64,000 bases of DNA, taken from Reticulascus tulasneorum (lineage: Eukaryota; Ascomycota; Sordariomycetes; Glomerellales; Reticulascaceae). The stretch covers positions 124,001 through 188,000 of the forward strand of contig LSAX01000001.1 of the NCBI GenBank assembly GCA_001557505.1, given 5' to 3'. A program made the position numbers and the translations under genes. Within the stretch, counting starts at the first letter, position 1. Every line of letters begins with the position of its first letter. Shown piece by piece: positions 47,973-59,566 of the stretch. A model generated the notes under the pieces. The model ran no database searches, had not been told where the DNA came from, and was given only the letters and a program-made list of their open reading frames with translations.

Positions 47973-49172
47973 ATGGCTGACGCTAACAAGGACGCGCCGA
48001 TCAAGTCGGTGCAAGTTGAGGCGCTGGTCAGTACTGCGAAATTGCCCCACCTCGAGATACTGGTTGGCTAACGAGTCGGACTCCAGGTTGTGATGAAACT
48101 CGTAAAGCACTGCTCCTCGACATTCCCGACGACGGCAACAGGTTCCCTAGTCGGTCTGGACGTCAACAGCGTACTCGAGGTTACAAACTCCTTCCCCTTT
48201 CCCACCGTCGACGTCGCCAGCACAGACAGCCATCAGAATGACCCCTCAGCGGCCGCAGCCACTGCCCCGCGACTAAAGGCCAATATTACTTATCAAAACG
48301 AGATGATCAAGCATCTGAAGGAGGTCAACGTGGATGCGAACAACGTGGGCTGGTACACAAGCGCGACGATGGGAAACTTTGTCACGCTCGGGTTTATCGA
48401 AAACCAGTACCACTATCAGAAGGACAATGAACGCACCATCGCGCTTGTCCATGATGTCAGCCGGAGTTCGCAGGGCGCCCTGAGCCTCCGGGCTTTCAAG
48501 CTGACGGCGAACTTCATGGCCGCATACAAGGAGGGGAAGTTCACTACAGAAATGTCGGCCGCCCCGCACGTTCTTGATTTGCTACCAATACTGACCTTCT
48601 ACAGCCTCCAAAAATCAAAACTATCGTTCAGAGACATCCTTACCGAACTCCCGATCAGCATCCACAACTCACACCTTCTCACATCATTCCTTCATCAGAT
48701 TCCCAACCCGCCAACCGACGAGAAGGTCGAGCCACCCAACTCGATGGCGGAACTCCTCGAGGACCCGGTCAAACTACCACTATACCCTAACGTCGATTCG
48801 CTCGATTTGTCCATCGACCCGTTCTTGGAGAAGACCTGTGATTTGCTGCTTGAGAGCATCGAGTCGCACTACACGGATCTGAACAACTTCCAATTCTACC
48901 AGCGGCAACTCGGCCGCGAGCAAGCCAAGATCACGCAGTGGCAGACGAAACGCAAGGCAGAGAATGCAGCACGTGTGGCCGCTAAGCAACAGCCGCTTCC
49001 CGAGGACGAATGGCAGAGACTGTTCAAACTGCCACAGGAGCCCAGCCGGTTGGAGGGAATGCTCAACGCCAAGCAGGTGGAGCAGTACAGCAAGCAGGTA
49101 GACGGATTCACGGCCAACATCAGTGCTAAGATGTTTGCAGTGAGGGAAAATCTATTGCCCAAGCGTTCCTAG
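47973..49172 (+). CDS. eIF3h: Translation initiation factor eIF3 subunit h
   Basis: Two exons (47973-48026 and 48087-49172) around a 60-nt intron with GTCAGT donor and GCTAAC branch encode 379 residues. Exon 1 gives [18 protein letters not shown]. The MPN domain follows ([26 protein letters not shown] ... [15 protein letters not shown]). The JAMM zinc-ligand pattern is absent, as expected for eIF3h, which is a structural rather than peptidase MPN subunit. The C-terminal half is helical and charged ([19 protein letters not shown]). It acts in the cytosolic eIF3 complex on the 40S subunit. Confidence 0.95.
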
Positions 49173-50248
49173 GAGTAGCGCCGGGCGGTATCTAAGTTAG
49201 TTAGCTTTACCCTTGGGGAGCAAGGCATGGGAAGGGATCGCAATAGTCGCTAGAGAACTTTTGCCAAGGGACGATCTAAGGGAAGAGGATCAGCATTCGA
49301 ATCGGCGTTTGTGGTCAATCGTGTTAGGCATTGTATTCTGAATGAAGGAACTCGTTTACATCACGTCTGAACCACCGTGGTCCTCTGTCGTGTGCTGGCA
49401 GATATGAAGTGGGGGAGAGGGGAAGCGTTTCTGAGAGGGACCGCTTGGCGTTCTCCGCCGTGTGCCTGCTGTGGTTGCGGTAGCATTCTTGCACGTAACC
49501 GATGATCCGGATTTCGGGCTCCCTCTTTTGCGTACCTTAGGGTAGGGGGGTGCCTGGTAGATAGGACGACCGACTAAAGTAGTAGTAGTAGTAGTAGCAG
49601 TTCGTGGGTGAAATGCCATCCGATATTGTCGGGCAACACAGCTTTCGCTAGCATCCGAAAGGGGAATAGCGCGGGTCAACGGCGGTAAAAGTAGCCCCCC
49701 CTCAACGACAGGGAGGTTTACAGCTACCTGTCCCCCGTCTCTGTTAGGGAGTATCCATCCGGTGGGAGACGGGACAAGACAAGACGAGCGACTTTTCTCC
49801 CTCAGGGTTTCGATTTTACGCTCAAGGGTTTTATTATTTAAGTTCGGTCATCCTCCTACTCTCGATTGAGTGAATTTTCATTGTATTATCAGTAAGCGTG
49901 ACTGTTCGACATCCTGAATCCTTCCGTCTCACCAAGCGGTAAGATACGTTAAACGGCTCTTTTTGTTGGCGACCTGAGAAAGACCCCTCATTTAGTCCCG
50001 TCCAAACTGGCCCCCCACCACCCACCACCACTGCCCGCAGCTGAGCACAAAAAACTCTCCGCACAGCTCAATCAACCACCGTCTTTTGCCCCGCCCTCTC
50101 TCTACCCTTTAAAAGAAATTTCGTCCGACACAAACTCACCGCCGTCAACTTCTTTCCTCCCTCATACCAAGTTTGTCCCGATAACTTCCATTCTTTCTCC
50201 CTCTTCTTCTCCCTCCTCTACTACATCAAACACATCGACATCGTCAGA
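49173..50248. promoter_or_regulatory. Promoter and leader of S-adenosylhomocysteinase gene
   Basis: This is a 1.1-kb region with no frame of interest. It includes a (GTA)6 run at 49579-49596. The last 150 bp are strongly pyrimidine-rich (for example the CTTTCTTCC and TCTTCTCCCTCC words just before the ATG), a mark of highly expressed fungal genes. Confidence 0.5.
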
Positions 50249-51710
50249 ATGGCTGCTCCCGCCCACAAGTTCAAGGTCGCCGACCTTTCCCTGGCTGCCT
50301 TCGGCCGCAAGGAGATCGAGCTCGCCGAGAACGAGATGCCAGGTCTGATGCAGACCCGAGCCAAATATGCTGCCGACCAGCCACTCAAGGGTGCCCGCAT
50401 CGCCGGATGCCTGCACATGACCATCCAGACCGCCGTCCTCATCGAGACCCTCACTTCTCTCGGGGCTGAGGTCACCTGGACGTCGTGCAACATCTTCAGC
50501 ACCCAGGACCACGCCGCTTCCGCAATTGCTGCTGCTGGTGTTCCCGTCTTCGCCTGGAAGGGCGAGACCGAGGAGGAGTACAACTGGTGCTTGGAGCAGC
50601 AGCTTGTTGCCTTCAAGGACGGCGGAAAGCTCAACTTGATCCTCGACGACGGCGGTGACTTGACCGCTCTGGTTCACTCCAAGTACCCCGAGATGCTGAA
50701 GGATTGCTACGGTGTCTCTGAGGAGACCACCACCGGTGTCCACCACCTGTACCGCATGCTCAAGGAGGGCAAGCTCCTGGTGCCTGCCATCAATGTCAAC
50801 GATGCCGTTACCAAATCCAAGTTCGACAACCTTTACGGCTGCCGCGAGTCTCTGATTGACGGTATCAAGCGAGCCACCGATGTCATGATTGCCGGCAAGA
50901 TCGCCGTCGTCGCTGGTTTCGGTGATGTTGGCAAGGGCTGCGCTATGGCTCTCCACGGAATGGGTGCCCGCGTTCTCGTCACTGAGATCGATCCCATCAA
51001 TGCTCTCCAGGCTGCCATGGCCGGTTACCAAGTCACCACGATGGAGAAGGCTGCCAAGATTGGCCAGATCTTCGTCACCACCACTGGCTGCCGAGACATC
51101 CTCGTCGGACCCCACTTCGAGTCCATGCCCAACGACGCTATTGTTTGCAGTAAGTGATCGCTCTGCCTGCCGGTTCCTCGTATGACATGCTGACATCCTT
51201 CCTCTCAGACATTGGTCACTTCGATATCGAGATCGACGTCGCTTGGCTCAAGGCCAACGCCAAGAGCGTCCAGAACATCAAGCCCCAGGTTGACCGCTTC
51301 CTCATGAAGAACGGCCGACACATCATCCTCCTCGCCGAGGGCCGACTGGTCAACCTTGGCTGTGCCACCGGACACTCCTCCTTCGTCATGTCCTGCTCCT
51401 TCACCAACCAGGTCTTGGCCCAGATCATGTTGTACAAGAACAAGGACGAGGCGTGGGGCAAGAAGTATGTCGAGTTCGCCAAGACCGGCAAGCTCGAAGT
51501 CGGTGTCTATGTCATTCCCAAGATCCTCGACGAGGAGGTCGCGAAACTGCACCTCGACCACGTCAACGTCGAGCTCAGCACCCTCACCAACGTCCAGGCT
51601 GAATATCTCGGCCTCGCCGTCGAGGGCCCATACAAGCCCGACATGTAAGTTTAACCCCTTCTAGATAACAACCGATCACCGTTCTAACGTTGTACAGCTA
51701 CCGATACTAA
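50249..51710 (+). CDS. SAH1: S-adenosyl-L-homocysteine hydrolase
   Basis: Three exons (50249-51149, 51209-51644, 51698-51710) encode 449 residues, full length for eukaryotic SAHH. It splits S-adenosylhomocysteine into adenosine and homocysteine in the cytosol, removing the product inhibitor of methyltransferases. Recognisable parts are [14 protein letters not shown] with [21 protein letters not shown] substrate motifs near 55-90, the DDGGDLT motif, the NAD-binding GFGDVGKG loop, the [10 protein letters not shown] segment created by intron 1, the [22 protein letters not shown] segment and the conserved YRY terminus. The terminus lies on a 13-nt last exon. Codon use is strongly biased toward C-ending codons, which points to high expression. 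Confidence 0.97.
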
Positions 51711-52607
51711 ACACCGCGTCTTCGTCCGCTGTGTTCGGACACATTTCAACAACCGACATAATGACTTCAACGAATACTACTACATCAGCGTGACACCACG
51801 CGATACGCAACAAAAGCAATCTGTGTTCTCAACAGCATGACTTGCATGGCATCTGGACAGGGAATCTCCCAGGGGGGGCGGTATTGGGCTGGAACTTGAA
51901 AAAACAACGGGCCTGGCTGCGATATTTTTCAACAAAAATTGGCGTTGGCTTTGCACACATAAATGATTCCCCCAGACCATGGCATATTTGCGGACTTTTC
52001 TTTGTTTTAGCTTGTTCAACAACGAGGCGCCTGAGGATTTAACTCGAGAGGACGCTTCCCAGCTTAGGCCCGTCAACCGTGGCTTTGTTTTTGATGAATA
52101 GAGAGACGAGACTAGCGTCACTTTGACTGTGCCACTTCTCCGTGTAGTGAATGTGTCTTTAAATTTGAGCGTCGACAGATAACCACCACCCTCCCTGTTC
52201 CGCTGACCACGGTCTATCCGTCTATCTAATCTTTTGATTCTTCTTCGTCTCGTCGACTGGTCTTCCGTCACCGGCAGTTCCTTTTCTTCCCGCCGACCGC
52301 CATTTTACCTCCGGTGATAGTAACCTGTTTGGCGAATCCCCATTACCCATCACTTTTCAACATCACGATCACGCAGAAGAAGACCGCCCCCCGAGCCTGA
52401 ACCCCCCAGAATAAAACCAAAAGAAAGGTCGATCCTTTATAGCAGTAGCATCTCGGGTCCACATCCTATACGCTCTAACTCGCGCGCGGAAACCCCATTT
52501 TTCATCTATAACACGACCCCCTCTCCATCTCGGGCCCCAGAGCTCTAAGCGCCAAAGCCTCGTCGCACTGTAACAGTGCACGAGTCCCACGGATACGTGA
52601 CCTCTCC
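51711..52607. other. Convergent 3' flanks of SAHH and dehydrogenase genes
   Basis: This 0.9-kb spacer probably contains both 3' UTRs. A minus-strand frame rich in Arg (51780-52271) has no domain and is not called. Confidence 0.55.
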
Positions 52608-53951
52608 CTAAGCGGCCTTGACGAGCTCCTTCTGCTCCGGCACCAGGCTCCTCAGCTTCTGAGTCTCCACCGCGGCCCGCACGTTGCTGATCGTCCACTC
52701 CTCCATCTTGGTCTGCGTCTCGACAGTCCAGGTGCCCATGTGCGGCACTATCAGCACGCGGGGGTTGGATAGCAGTCCCGGATGGACCTCGGGCTCCTTC
52801 TCGTAGACGTCCAGCCCGACGCTGGAGACCTGGCCGCTGGCCAAGGCGTCGACGAGCGCGGCCTCGTCCATGATGGCGCCGCGGGCAGTGTTGACTATCA
52901 CGATGCCCTGCTTCATGGCTGCGAATTGAGGAGTGGAGACGATGTGGCGTGTGTTGCGCTGATGGCCTGTTAGCAAGTAGAAAACTCAGATGGAGGAGGG
53001 AGGACCTGCGTTGAGGGGTAGGTTAAGACTTAGCACATCGCTCTCCTTCAAGATAGTGTCGAAATCGACGTATTCTGCGTGAATCTCCTCCTCCAGCTCC
53101 TTTGCCAGCCGCGTCCGGTTGTGATACCGAATCTTCATTCCAAACGCCAATGCCTTCTTGGCCATGTTCCGGCCGATGCCGCCCATACCCAAGATTCCCA
53201 GGATCTTGCCCTGGGGATCGTGGCCCAGCGCGGGGAGCGGGTTGCCCCGCCACTTGCCTTCGCGCACACTCAGCATCGGTTGAGTCAGATTGCGCAGCGC
53301 GCCGAGCATGAGCCAGATGTTGATATCAGCTGTCGCATCGTCGACGGCGGTTGGGGTGTTGGAGACGAGGATTGGGTTGTTGGACTGACGCTCCGAGCAT
53401 GCCTTGACGTCGATTTGGTCGTAGCCCGCGCCTACAATTAGACATGGTTAGATTCTAGAACCGAGAAGCGCATCGGATGGTGGGGGGCCTTATACCATTG
53501 TGGCACATGAACTTCAGGCTCTTGGGCAAGATGGCAACAATTTCGGCGTCAATGTTGCCGGTGATGCTGAAGGAATCAAAGGTCCGGTATGCGACGGTCA
53601 CACCCTCGAACGCGCCAGACTTGCATTCGTCGATGAAGTCGCCTCGACTCTGAGCCTTGGGAATTATAATCTCGGCGAGCTGTTCAATGGATGCCCAGGT
53701 GGAATGGGCGCTGTTGGTGGGGGAAGGGTGGCATTGTCAGCCGCCGGTCTGAGTAAAAAGAAGTATAGAAATGGGTTCAATTGAGAGACGTGATATCTGG
53801 AGTTAAGGTGGAGGGAAGATGATGTATTTGGTAAAGCAGACGAGGTAGGTTATGGTTATTGGAAAGGCCAGGGTTTCAAAAAGGCTTACTGCTCAATTAT
53901 ACCCAGCTGCAGCACCTTGGGCTTGCCGCCTATGACGCCATCCCCGCCCAT
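52608..53951 (-). CDS. D-isomer-specific 2-hydroxyacid dehydrogenase (glyoxylate reductase-like)
   Basis: Four exons (53951-53890, 53710-53496, 53431-53010, 52958-52608) encode 349 residues. It is an NAD(P)H-dependent reductase of 2-oxo acids such as glyoxylate or hydroxypyruvate. The substrate domain includes KFMCHNGAGYDQID. The Rossmann motif is GILGMGGIGRNMAKKA, a GxGxxG. The catalytic Arg lies in NTARGAIMDEAAL, the Glu in YEKEPEVHP, and the His in VLIVPHMGTWT. The third intron is best read as GC-AG (AAC|GCAGGT, GCTAAC branch, CATCAG acceptor, 51 nt). That gives the family sequence LNLPLN-RNTRHIVS. A GT-AG alternative (39 nt) would insert AGHQ and is less likely. There is no clear targeting signal. 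The yeast Gor1-like role is inferred from the family. Confidence 0.9.
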
Positions 53952-56900
53952 GGTTCCAGAGTCTCGGTACAAGACAGCCCGATCCTACGGATGACAATTT
54001 GGTATAGTACCAGACCAGATCGGCTTGCTTGGAGGCTCCCGTGTTTCCAGCCGGCGTGAGATAAGCCTATCAGGAAGTAGGCACTTGATCGTGTGCCCTT
54101 TTTCTTTCTTTGTTTTCTCGGGAGAGGGGCGATCTACTTGGTAAGGGGGAAAAGATAAAGTAAGGTTGAGAGAGGCAAGCAGGCAAGCACGAATCGAGCT
54201 GCAACACACTGCACCCAGAGATGCAGAATATATGATTTCGCGGGGGTGTTTTGGTGGGGTGTGGGGGGAAGGGACCTTGGAAAACCAACAACGTGGGCCT
54301 TCAGATTCCGGGGAACGGGCTGGGATTTATATCTATTATGTGAAGGGAGGGGGGGATAGTGAGTGGGGGATCTGATTCTTGGTGGATGCGCCCATGCGTG
54401 GATGGATCGAGAGTTTCGATTCACTACCTGTCTACTTGCGCTCCAGACTAGCTGCTCGCCATCTACTTGCGCTCCAGACTAGCTGCTCGCCATCTACTTG
54501 CGCTCCAGACTAGCTGCTCGCCAGGCTACCTCGCTCGTTAGCCAAGTGGTTAGTAGTTGTGATCGTGGTAGCAGTAGTACCTCAGGTAGCCTGCGAGTTG
54601 GCTGCTTGGGCTGGGCCGTGATGTGATGCAGCTGGAATATGGAGTGATGCAGGCTGGGACGCTGATTGGCGATGCACAAGGCCGCCCTTGAAGCTTGGAA
54701 TTTGAAATAGGGTCTTTGGAAGGGAGACGATAAGGCAGGTACGTAATCGAAGAGAGAGATACTCGCCATGGAAGAGTGCACTACCTACCTACGTAGTATG
54801 TATATATACGCCGGTGGGAAGGGGGTGCCACGACCCAGCAAGCAACACGCACTCTCCCCGACAAACTGGACATCTGCGTGAATTGCACCGACTAACTACG
54901 TAAATGGACTTCTCGTGCTATCCCACAGCCTGGCCATCTTTACTTGCTGGGGCCCAAGGGGGCAAGCTTTCCTACTTGTGGCTCGAATTCATGCCAAAAC
55001 TCATGCAACGAAACAATTGGAGCCTCAAAAGCACAAAAGATAAGGATATTCTACACCAGTTCTCTGCCCTGCTTTCCCGCACCATCTCGCAAGGCAGGCA
55101 GCCCCATCCCAAGCTCGCGACGATCTCCTCGCCAGGAGCATGGCGGGAGGAGGGGGGGGGAGAAGAGAAAAAGAAAGAAACAGCTTTCAGCGAATGGTCT
55201 GCCCCGGCTATGGGGTAGCAAGCGCCCAATTCTCAAACAAAACTTGGTCCTGCTGCAGCGCGGGTGCCCCCGGGGGAAGTTAACCCTTTCCTGGTTGGAA
55301 ACCGGACTCTCGGGCGCAAATATGACAAGTCTCTTCTCCCCCAGCACCGTTCAGTACAACTACCCAGTCACCTAGTTCCAGATACTTTTCGACTCCCCCG
55401 AACCGCGACCCAATATCTGATCTGACGACGAAAGGAGCCTGGCCGGTATCGCCTGGGTTTTGCTTCAGGGTCTCTGTTCGCTGCCCCCCACCTTTGGGCG
55501 CTCTGGCAAGTCCCGTCATGCCGGCAGGGCGAGCTAAGAGGGTTGGGGGTCGCCAATGCTCCCGAAGACGACGAGACGAGCCGCTAAACTAGCGGGGGAT
55601 ATTTTTAGGCAGGTACCGCTGAGGAATCGCACAAGGATTTGGGGTCCCTGCTTCACCCACTGATCAGTACATAGGTAGTTGAAGCTGTGCTGAACTCCGG
55701 TCCAAGGGCCGGCAGCGGCAGCGGGGGAGATTCAAAAATTAATCAAATCCGCCCCGCAACCACTGGCCTGAGTCCGTTCCCGCTGTCACGCTGGCGGGGT
55801 AGATTGGGCCGAGACGGCAAGGTGTGCGCAGCCAGGCGTGGAAGGAGACCATTAATGGCCCAGCTCCTGCTGTCCTCAGATACATACCAACTAGTTTTGC
55901 TGATTTGGAAACCGGTGCATGGTTGTTAGAGCGGTAGAGAGTAAGGTCTGGCTAGCATCCCACGGGTAGCAGATGCCCAGGCCAGACCGGCCAAACACGT
56001 CGCCATAACGCCGCATTCGCTGGCCCTGCATACTGCACCCGTTGCAGTTGCATGCCTTGAAGCCCGCAGAGAGAGTGCGGGGTGACGACATGGTGAGACG
56101 ATATCTCGGCAAACGTGGAACAGACCCTACCGCTGGGCAGCCAGACACGGCTCGCCATAGCTGGCTTCTCCCTGTGCTCCATGGAGAAGAGACAGGCATC
56201 CGTTGGTTGACACCAGTCGCTTGGCCCGGGAGAGTTCGAGAGAATGATCCCACGTCATCTTCCAAGGTGAACACATACAGCCAGACTCCAAACCAACGGT
56301 AGTGGTTAGTCATTGAAGGTAAAAGCTTCTCTATTCTGCACCTCTGATCGGGAGGTCAGGATAAGAATGTCAACAATATTGTACAGAGACAAATCTGGTC
56401 TCACAATCGCCTATCCCACCACCTAATTCTCCTACTCTCCTACTCTCCTGTTCTGCTGCTCAACGATTTTCCACTACTCTCAATCCCCAATCCAGTCTCG
56501 ATGCAGCCCTTCCGCCGCCTGAGGCCTCATTTCCCGTTCCGGCCTTCCGCGCGTAGATAGCACAGAGGTTTAGTGACCTAGTCATACATAATAAAATACA
56601 GGCCGTTCCAACGCGAGAACGTCATTTCAAGACCATGGCCCGGCGAGGGGGACAAATGCAAATCAGGAAAACAACAAAGCAATACGTAAAGAACAAAAGC
56701 AAGTTACCCGCCCGCCAGTTGGCATAACGCCATATGAGCTTTTGATACCTCCATCCATGAGCCCAAACCATGCTGCAATAAGACAAACAGATTTGAAAGA
56801 AAAGTGTGTACGCCTGGATCCGATAGTCACGAGGTTCATCCATCATCGTATTATCCGTTTCTTCGAGGTCGAGGCCGTCTTCGGCCGGTAAGTAAGAGCC

Positions 56901-56981
56901 GAAGGGAGGCGGTCTCTGGGCCGAACTGGCATTTTTGAAAACGCATGGCTACCCTCTTCTGGAATCAATGCTCTCGGTTGC
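53952..56981. other. Intergenic region, 3 kb
   Basis: This contains the promoter of the dehydrogenase gene, a perfect 31-bp tandem triplicate (54431-54523), a CTACGTAG site at 54789-54796 and, further right, the 3' flank of the moc3-like gene. Several frames of 80-140 codons exist, but all are GC-driven and unrecognisable. No gene is supported. Confidence 0.5.
54431..54523. repeat. Perfect 31-bp tandem repeat, three copies
   Basis: Units at 54431-54461, 54462-54492 and 54493-54523 are identical. The unit begins TCTACTTGCGCTCC and ends GCTGCTCGCCA. It lies about 480 bp upstream of the dehydrogenase start codon. Perfect identity implies recent duplication or contraction/expansion. It contains no codon-scale pattern that would suggest coding. 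Confidence 0.9.
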
Positions 56982-59566
56982 TCACTTTCGCAGAGCGTTT
57001 GCGCCTGAAGCAATGTTGACCCCTGGATTGATAAAAGCCCTGATCGCAATCTCGCTGATACGCCTCACAATGTTGGTAGTACCACCGGTTTGCGCCTCGT
57101 CTTGAATGAATTTGCTTGCAACTACCAACTTGTTCTTCGGATCGGATTCATCGAGGTACTGTGGGATGTGGTTTTCATATCCCGGTTCGAACCGTGGAGC
57201 AAGCTCGCGAGCGATGGCAATGGAGTAAATTAAATCCCGGTTTTCCCTACCATCGAGAAGGTGGCGGAGCTTGCTGAGCACCTCATCGCGGTTGCCGGCT
57301 TTGTTAGCGTTCGGCTCATCCCGGAGGACAACGAACTCGGCCAGGTTGTACCAAAATTCAAACTCGCTGGTTCGATGAGGATTCGCGTCGGGAATCGGGG
57401 AGGTGAGCGGGTTGAAGGGAAGATAATCGCCGCAGAGAAGCGCGTCGACGACCTTCACTCGGTTGCGGGCTTCTATGGCGTCCGCTTCGGGTGGTAAAGT
57501 ATTGGAAGCACTATTCGTGGCTTCCGGGTTGGTATATGGCAAGATAGCTAACGCCCAGACTATACGTGTTTCCAAGATTCCAGAATACGTCATCTGAGAA
57601 TGGTCGTTCTGTCTGATCTTCTCAAGGACTTTGAGAAAGGCGGCGAACTGGTCAAGGACGGGTTTGTGGTGGACAAAGGAATTAGCTCCCTGTGCATCCC
57701 TGAAGATGAACCATTTGGATTCGAAGAACGCGACTAGTCCGGGGGCGTATATTTCGTGATAGACTCTGGTAATCTCATTGAAAACTGCCTCATCCACAGG
57801 CATCTCCTGGGCCGGAGCGGCCGGGCCCAGGAGGTCAAGGATCTCATCGATTTTCATCTTCTTTGCTGGAGTACTTGAGTGAGCAAAAGTGTCCTTCAAA
57901 AATGCTTAGACAAGCAAGGAGGAATAGGAAAGAGAAGGAGCGCCACCTCTGAGGTGCAGATTGTCTGCTAGTTTGAGTTCGCCCAGGCTTGAGTTGGTTT
58001 GGGTGGTCGATATTGAGCTTGCTGACGCAGGTACCGTTTGAAGGGCGGGATCGATCGTCGATGAGTAGTCAAAGCCTTCACTTTTAAGATTGGAAGCCGG
58101 CGACGGCAATGTTGGGTCGAATGACGTGCTGGAAGCTGCGTTGCTTCCGTACGAGCTTGCTAGGACGGCCGGTTGATTGCCGTAAGGATTCGACGGCGGC
58201 GCGGACGCTGTAGGGACTGAAGACGGCACTGTCGGTGTCGAGATGGATTGAGTGCCCGGTGCAGGCTGGATGGTCGCTGGCCCTTGTTGCTGCTTGAAGA
58301 TGGGATCGTATCCCAAGCACTCACGCTTCGACTTCTTGCAATTGTTGCAGGAAGGATGCGTCTCGTCGCACTAAATGACAGACACGGACAGTCAGAAACC
58401 AAAGACCGCAAAGAAATGAACGGATGTTGCGCGACAGATCGCAAGCAGCAGAGGATTTAATGCGTGGCACGGCCAAGTGGGTTTGGCGTGGCTGAGAGAG
58501 AAGTCACGGTGTTTTGTCGGGAGCGTGCAGAAGGGCGGGCGCGAGATAATCCTCCACCATCAGAAGAAGTGGTTCATGGCTCTCTCGCTTCGCAGTAGCT
58601 CCAGGTCAAGCGAACCTCAAGCGAACCTCGCATTTCGCGCCTCGCTTCTGCCAAAGTTTCATCCTTCCACTTCTTTCAACTTCCAAAATCCCCATCGATC
58701 GCCAATCCAAGTAACACCGTAATTCATCGCGGGGAAATCATGCAAAAATCATCACCAACCTTTATTCTGCGTTTGCGGCATGTCAAGCATCCGGTCTTTG
58801 TTCGGCGTTTAATTTCCTACAACGGGTAAAGCCCATCATCAGCCCAAAAAAAAAAAAAAAAAAAACAGGGAGAAAGCGAAGAAATGCCTATTCGGCAGCC
58901 TCCGCCAGAACATCGGTAAGGACGTACCTTTTTCGGCCCTCGTGGACCCAGCATTCGCGCATCGTGTGGCGGTAGAGCATATCTTGTCATGGCCGGATCT
59001 GGGGGGATTCCGTATGGGTTGTGATGCATAGCCATTTGGGGGTTGTAGTATGGCATGCCTTGGCCAGGACCCATTGCCATGGTTAGAGGCATGGACTGTG
59101 GTGCCGGAGGAGCTTGAGGCTGCGACTGCATTGGGTCGATGCTCCTCATGCTCGGGAGAGGTACTGGAGGACCGGCGCTCGATCGATAGCCGTCGGATGG
59201 GGGCTGGGTCGATGACGCAGGATAGCTGTAATGGGTCGGTGGCATGCCGCCAGCCGGTGAATGGTATGATGCCGGACTTGGGTAGCTCACGGGCTGTCTC
59301 GGTGGCCCAGCAGGTGGGTGGCTGTTGGACATGGCGGGCGAGGATGACGACCTCGCGTCGCCGTTCTGCTGGGGAGCGTTCGCAGGAAGCGCAGGAGCTA
59401 TCGACGATTCGGAGGACGGCGGCGTACTAGAAGGTCGCGAGGAGGGTTGGGGGGGAGGGTTCGGATTAGTAGAGATCGAGGTCGAGGTCGCGGCCGGAGG
59501 AGTCGACGAGGAGGTTGACGCAGAGGCGTCGTTGGGGTTGCTGGCACCGCTGTCTTCTTGAGCCAT
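56982..59566 (-). CDS. moc3-like Zn2Cys6 transcription factor
   Basis: Four exons (59566-58928, 58816-58760, 58370-57947, 57904-56982) encode 680 residues. Residues 1-210 are Ser/Pro/Gln-rich and disordered. The DNA-binding cluster is C223-x2-C226-x6-C233-x6-C240-x2-C243-x6-C250, followed by a YDPIFKQQQG linker. The cluster is cut exactly before C233 by a 389-nt intron. A second low-complexity linker leads to a helical C-terminal regulatory domain starting near AFLKDTFAHSSTPAKKMKIDEILDLLGP. This layout matches the S. pombe moc3-type regulators common in filamentous ascomycetes, which act in sexual development and stress in yeast. The role here is not known. The last intron is short (42 nt, GTGGCG donor) and is the least certain junction. 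The gene has more than 4 kb of upstream gene-free DNA. Confidence 0.88.

Noticed and set aside
51780..52271. 163-codon Arg-rich minus-strand frame
   Set aside because: It lies in the 3' flanks of two convergent genes and has no domain or conserved-looking segment.
54541..54600. tRNA A-box-like TAGCCAAGTGG
   Set aside because: No matching B box or foldable cloverleaf follows within tRNA distance.
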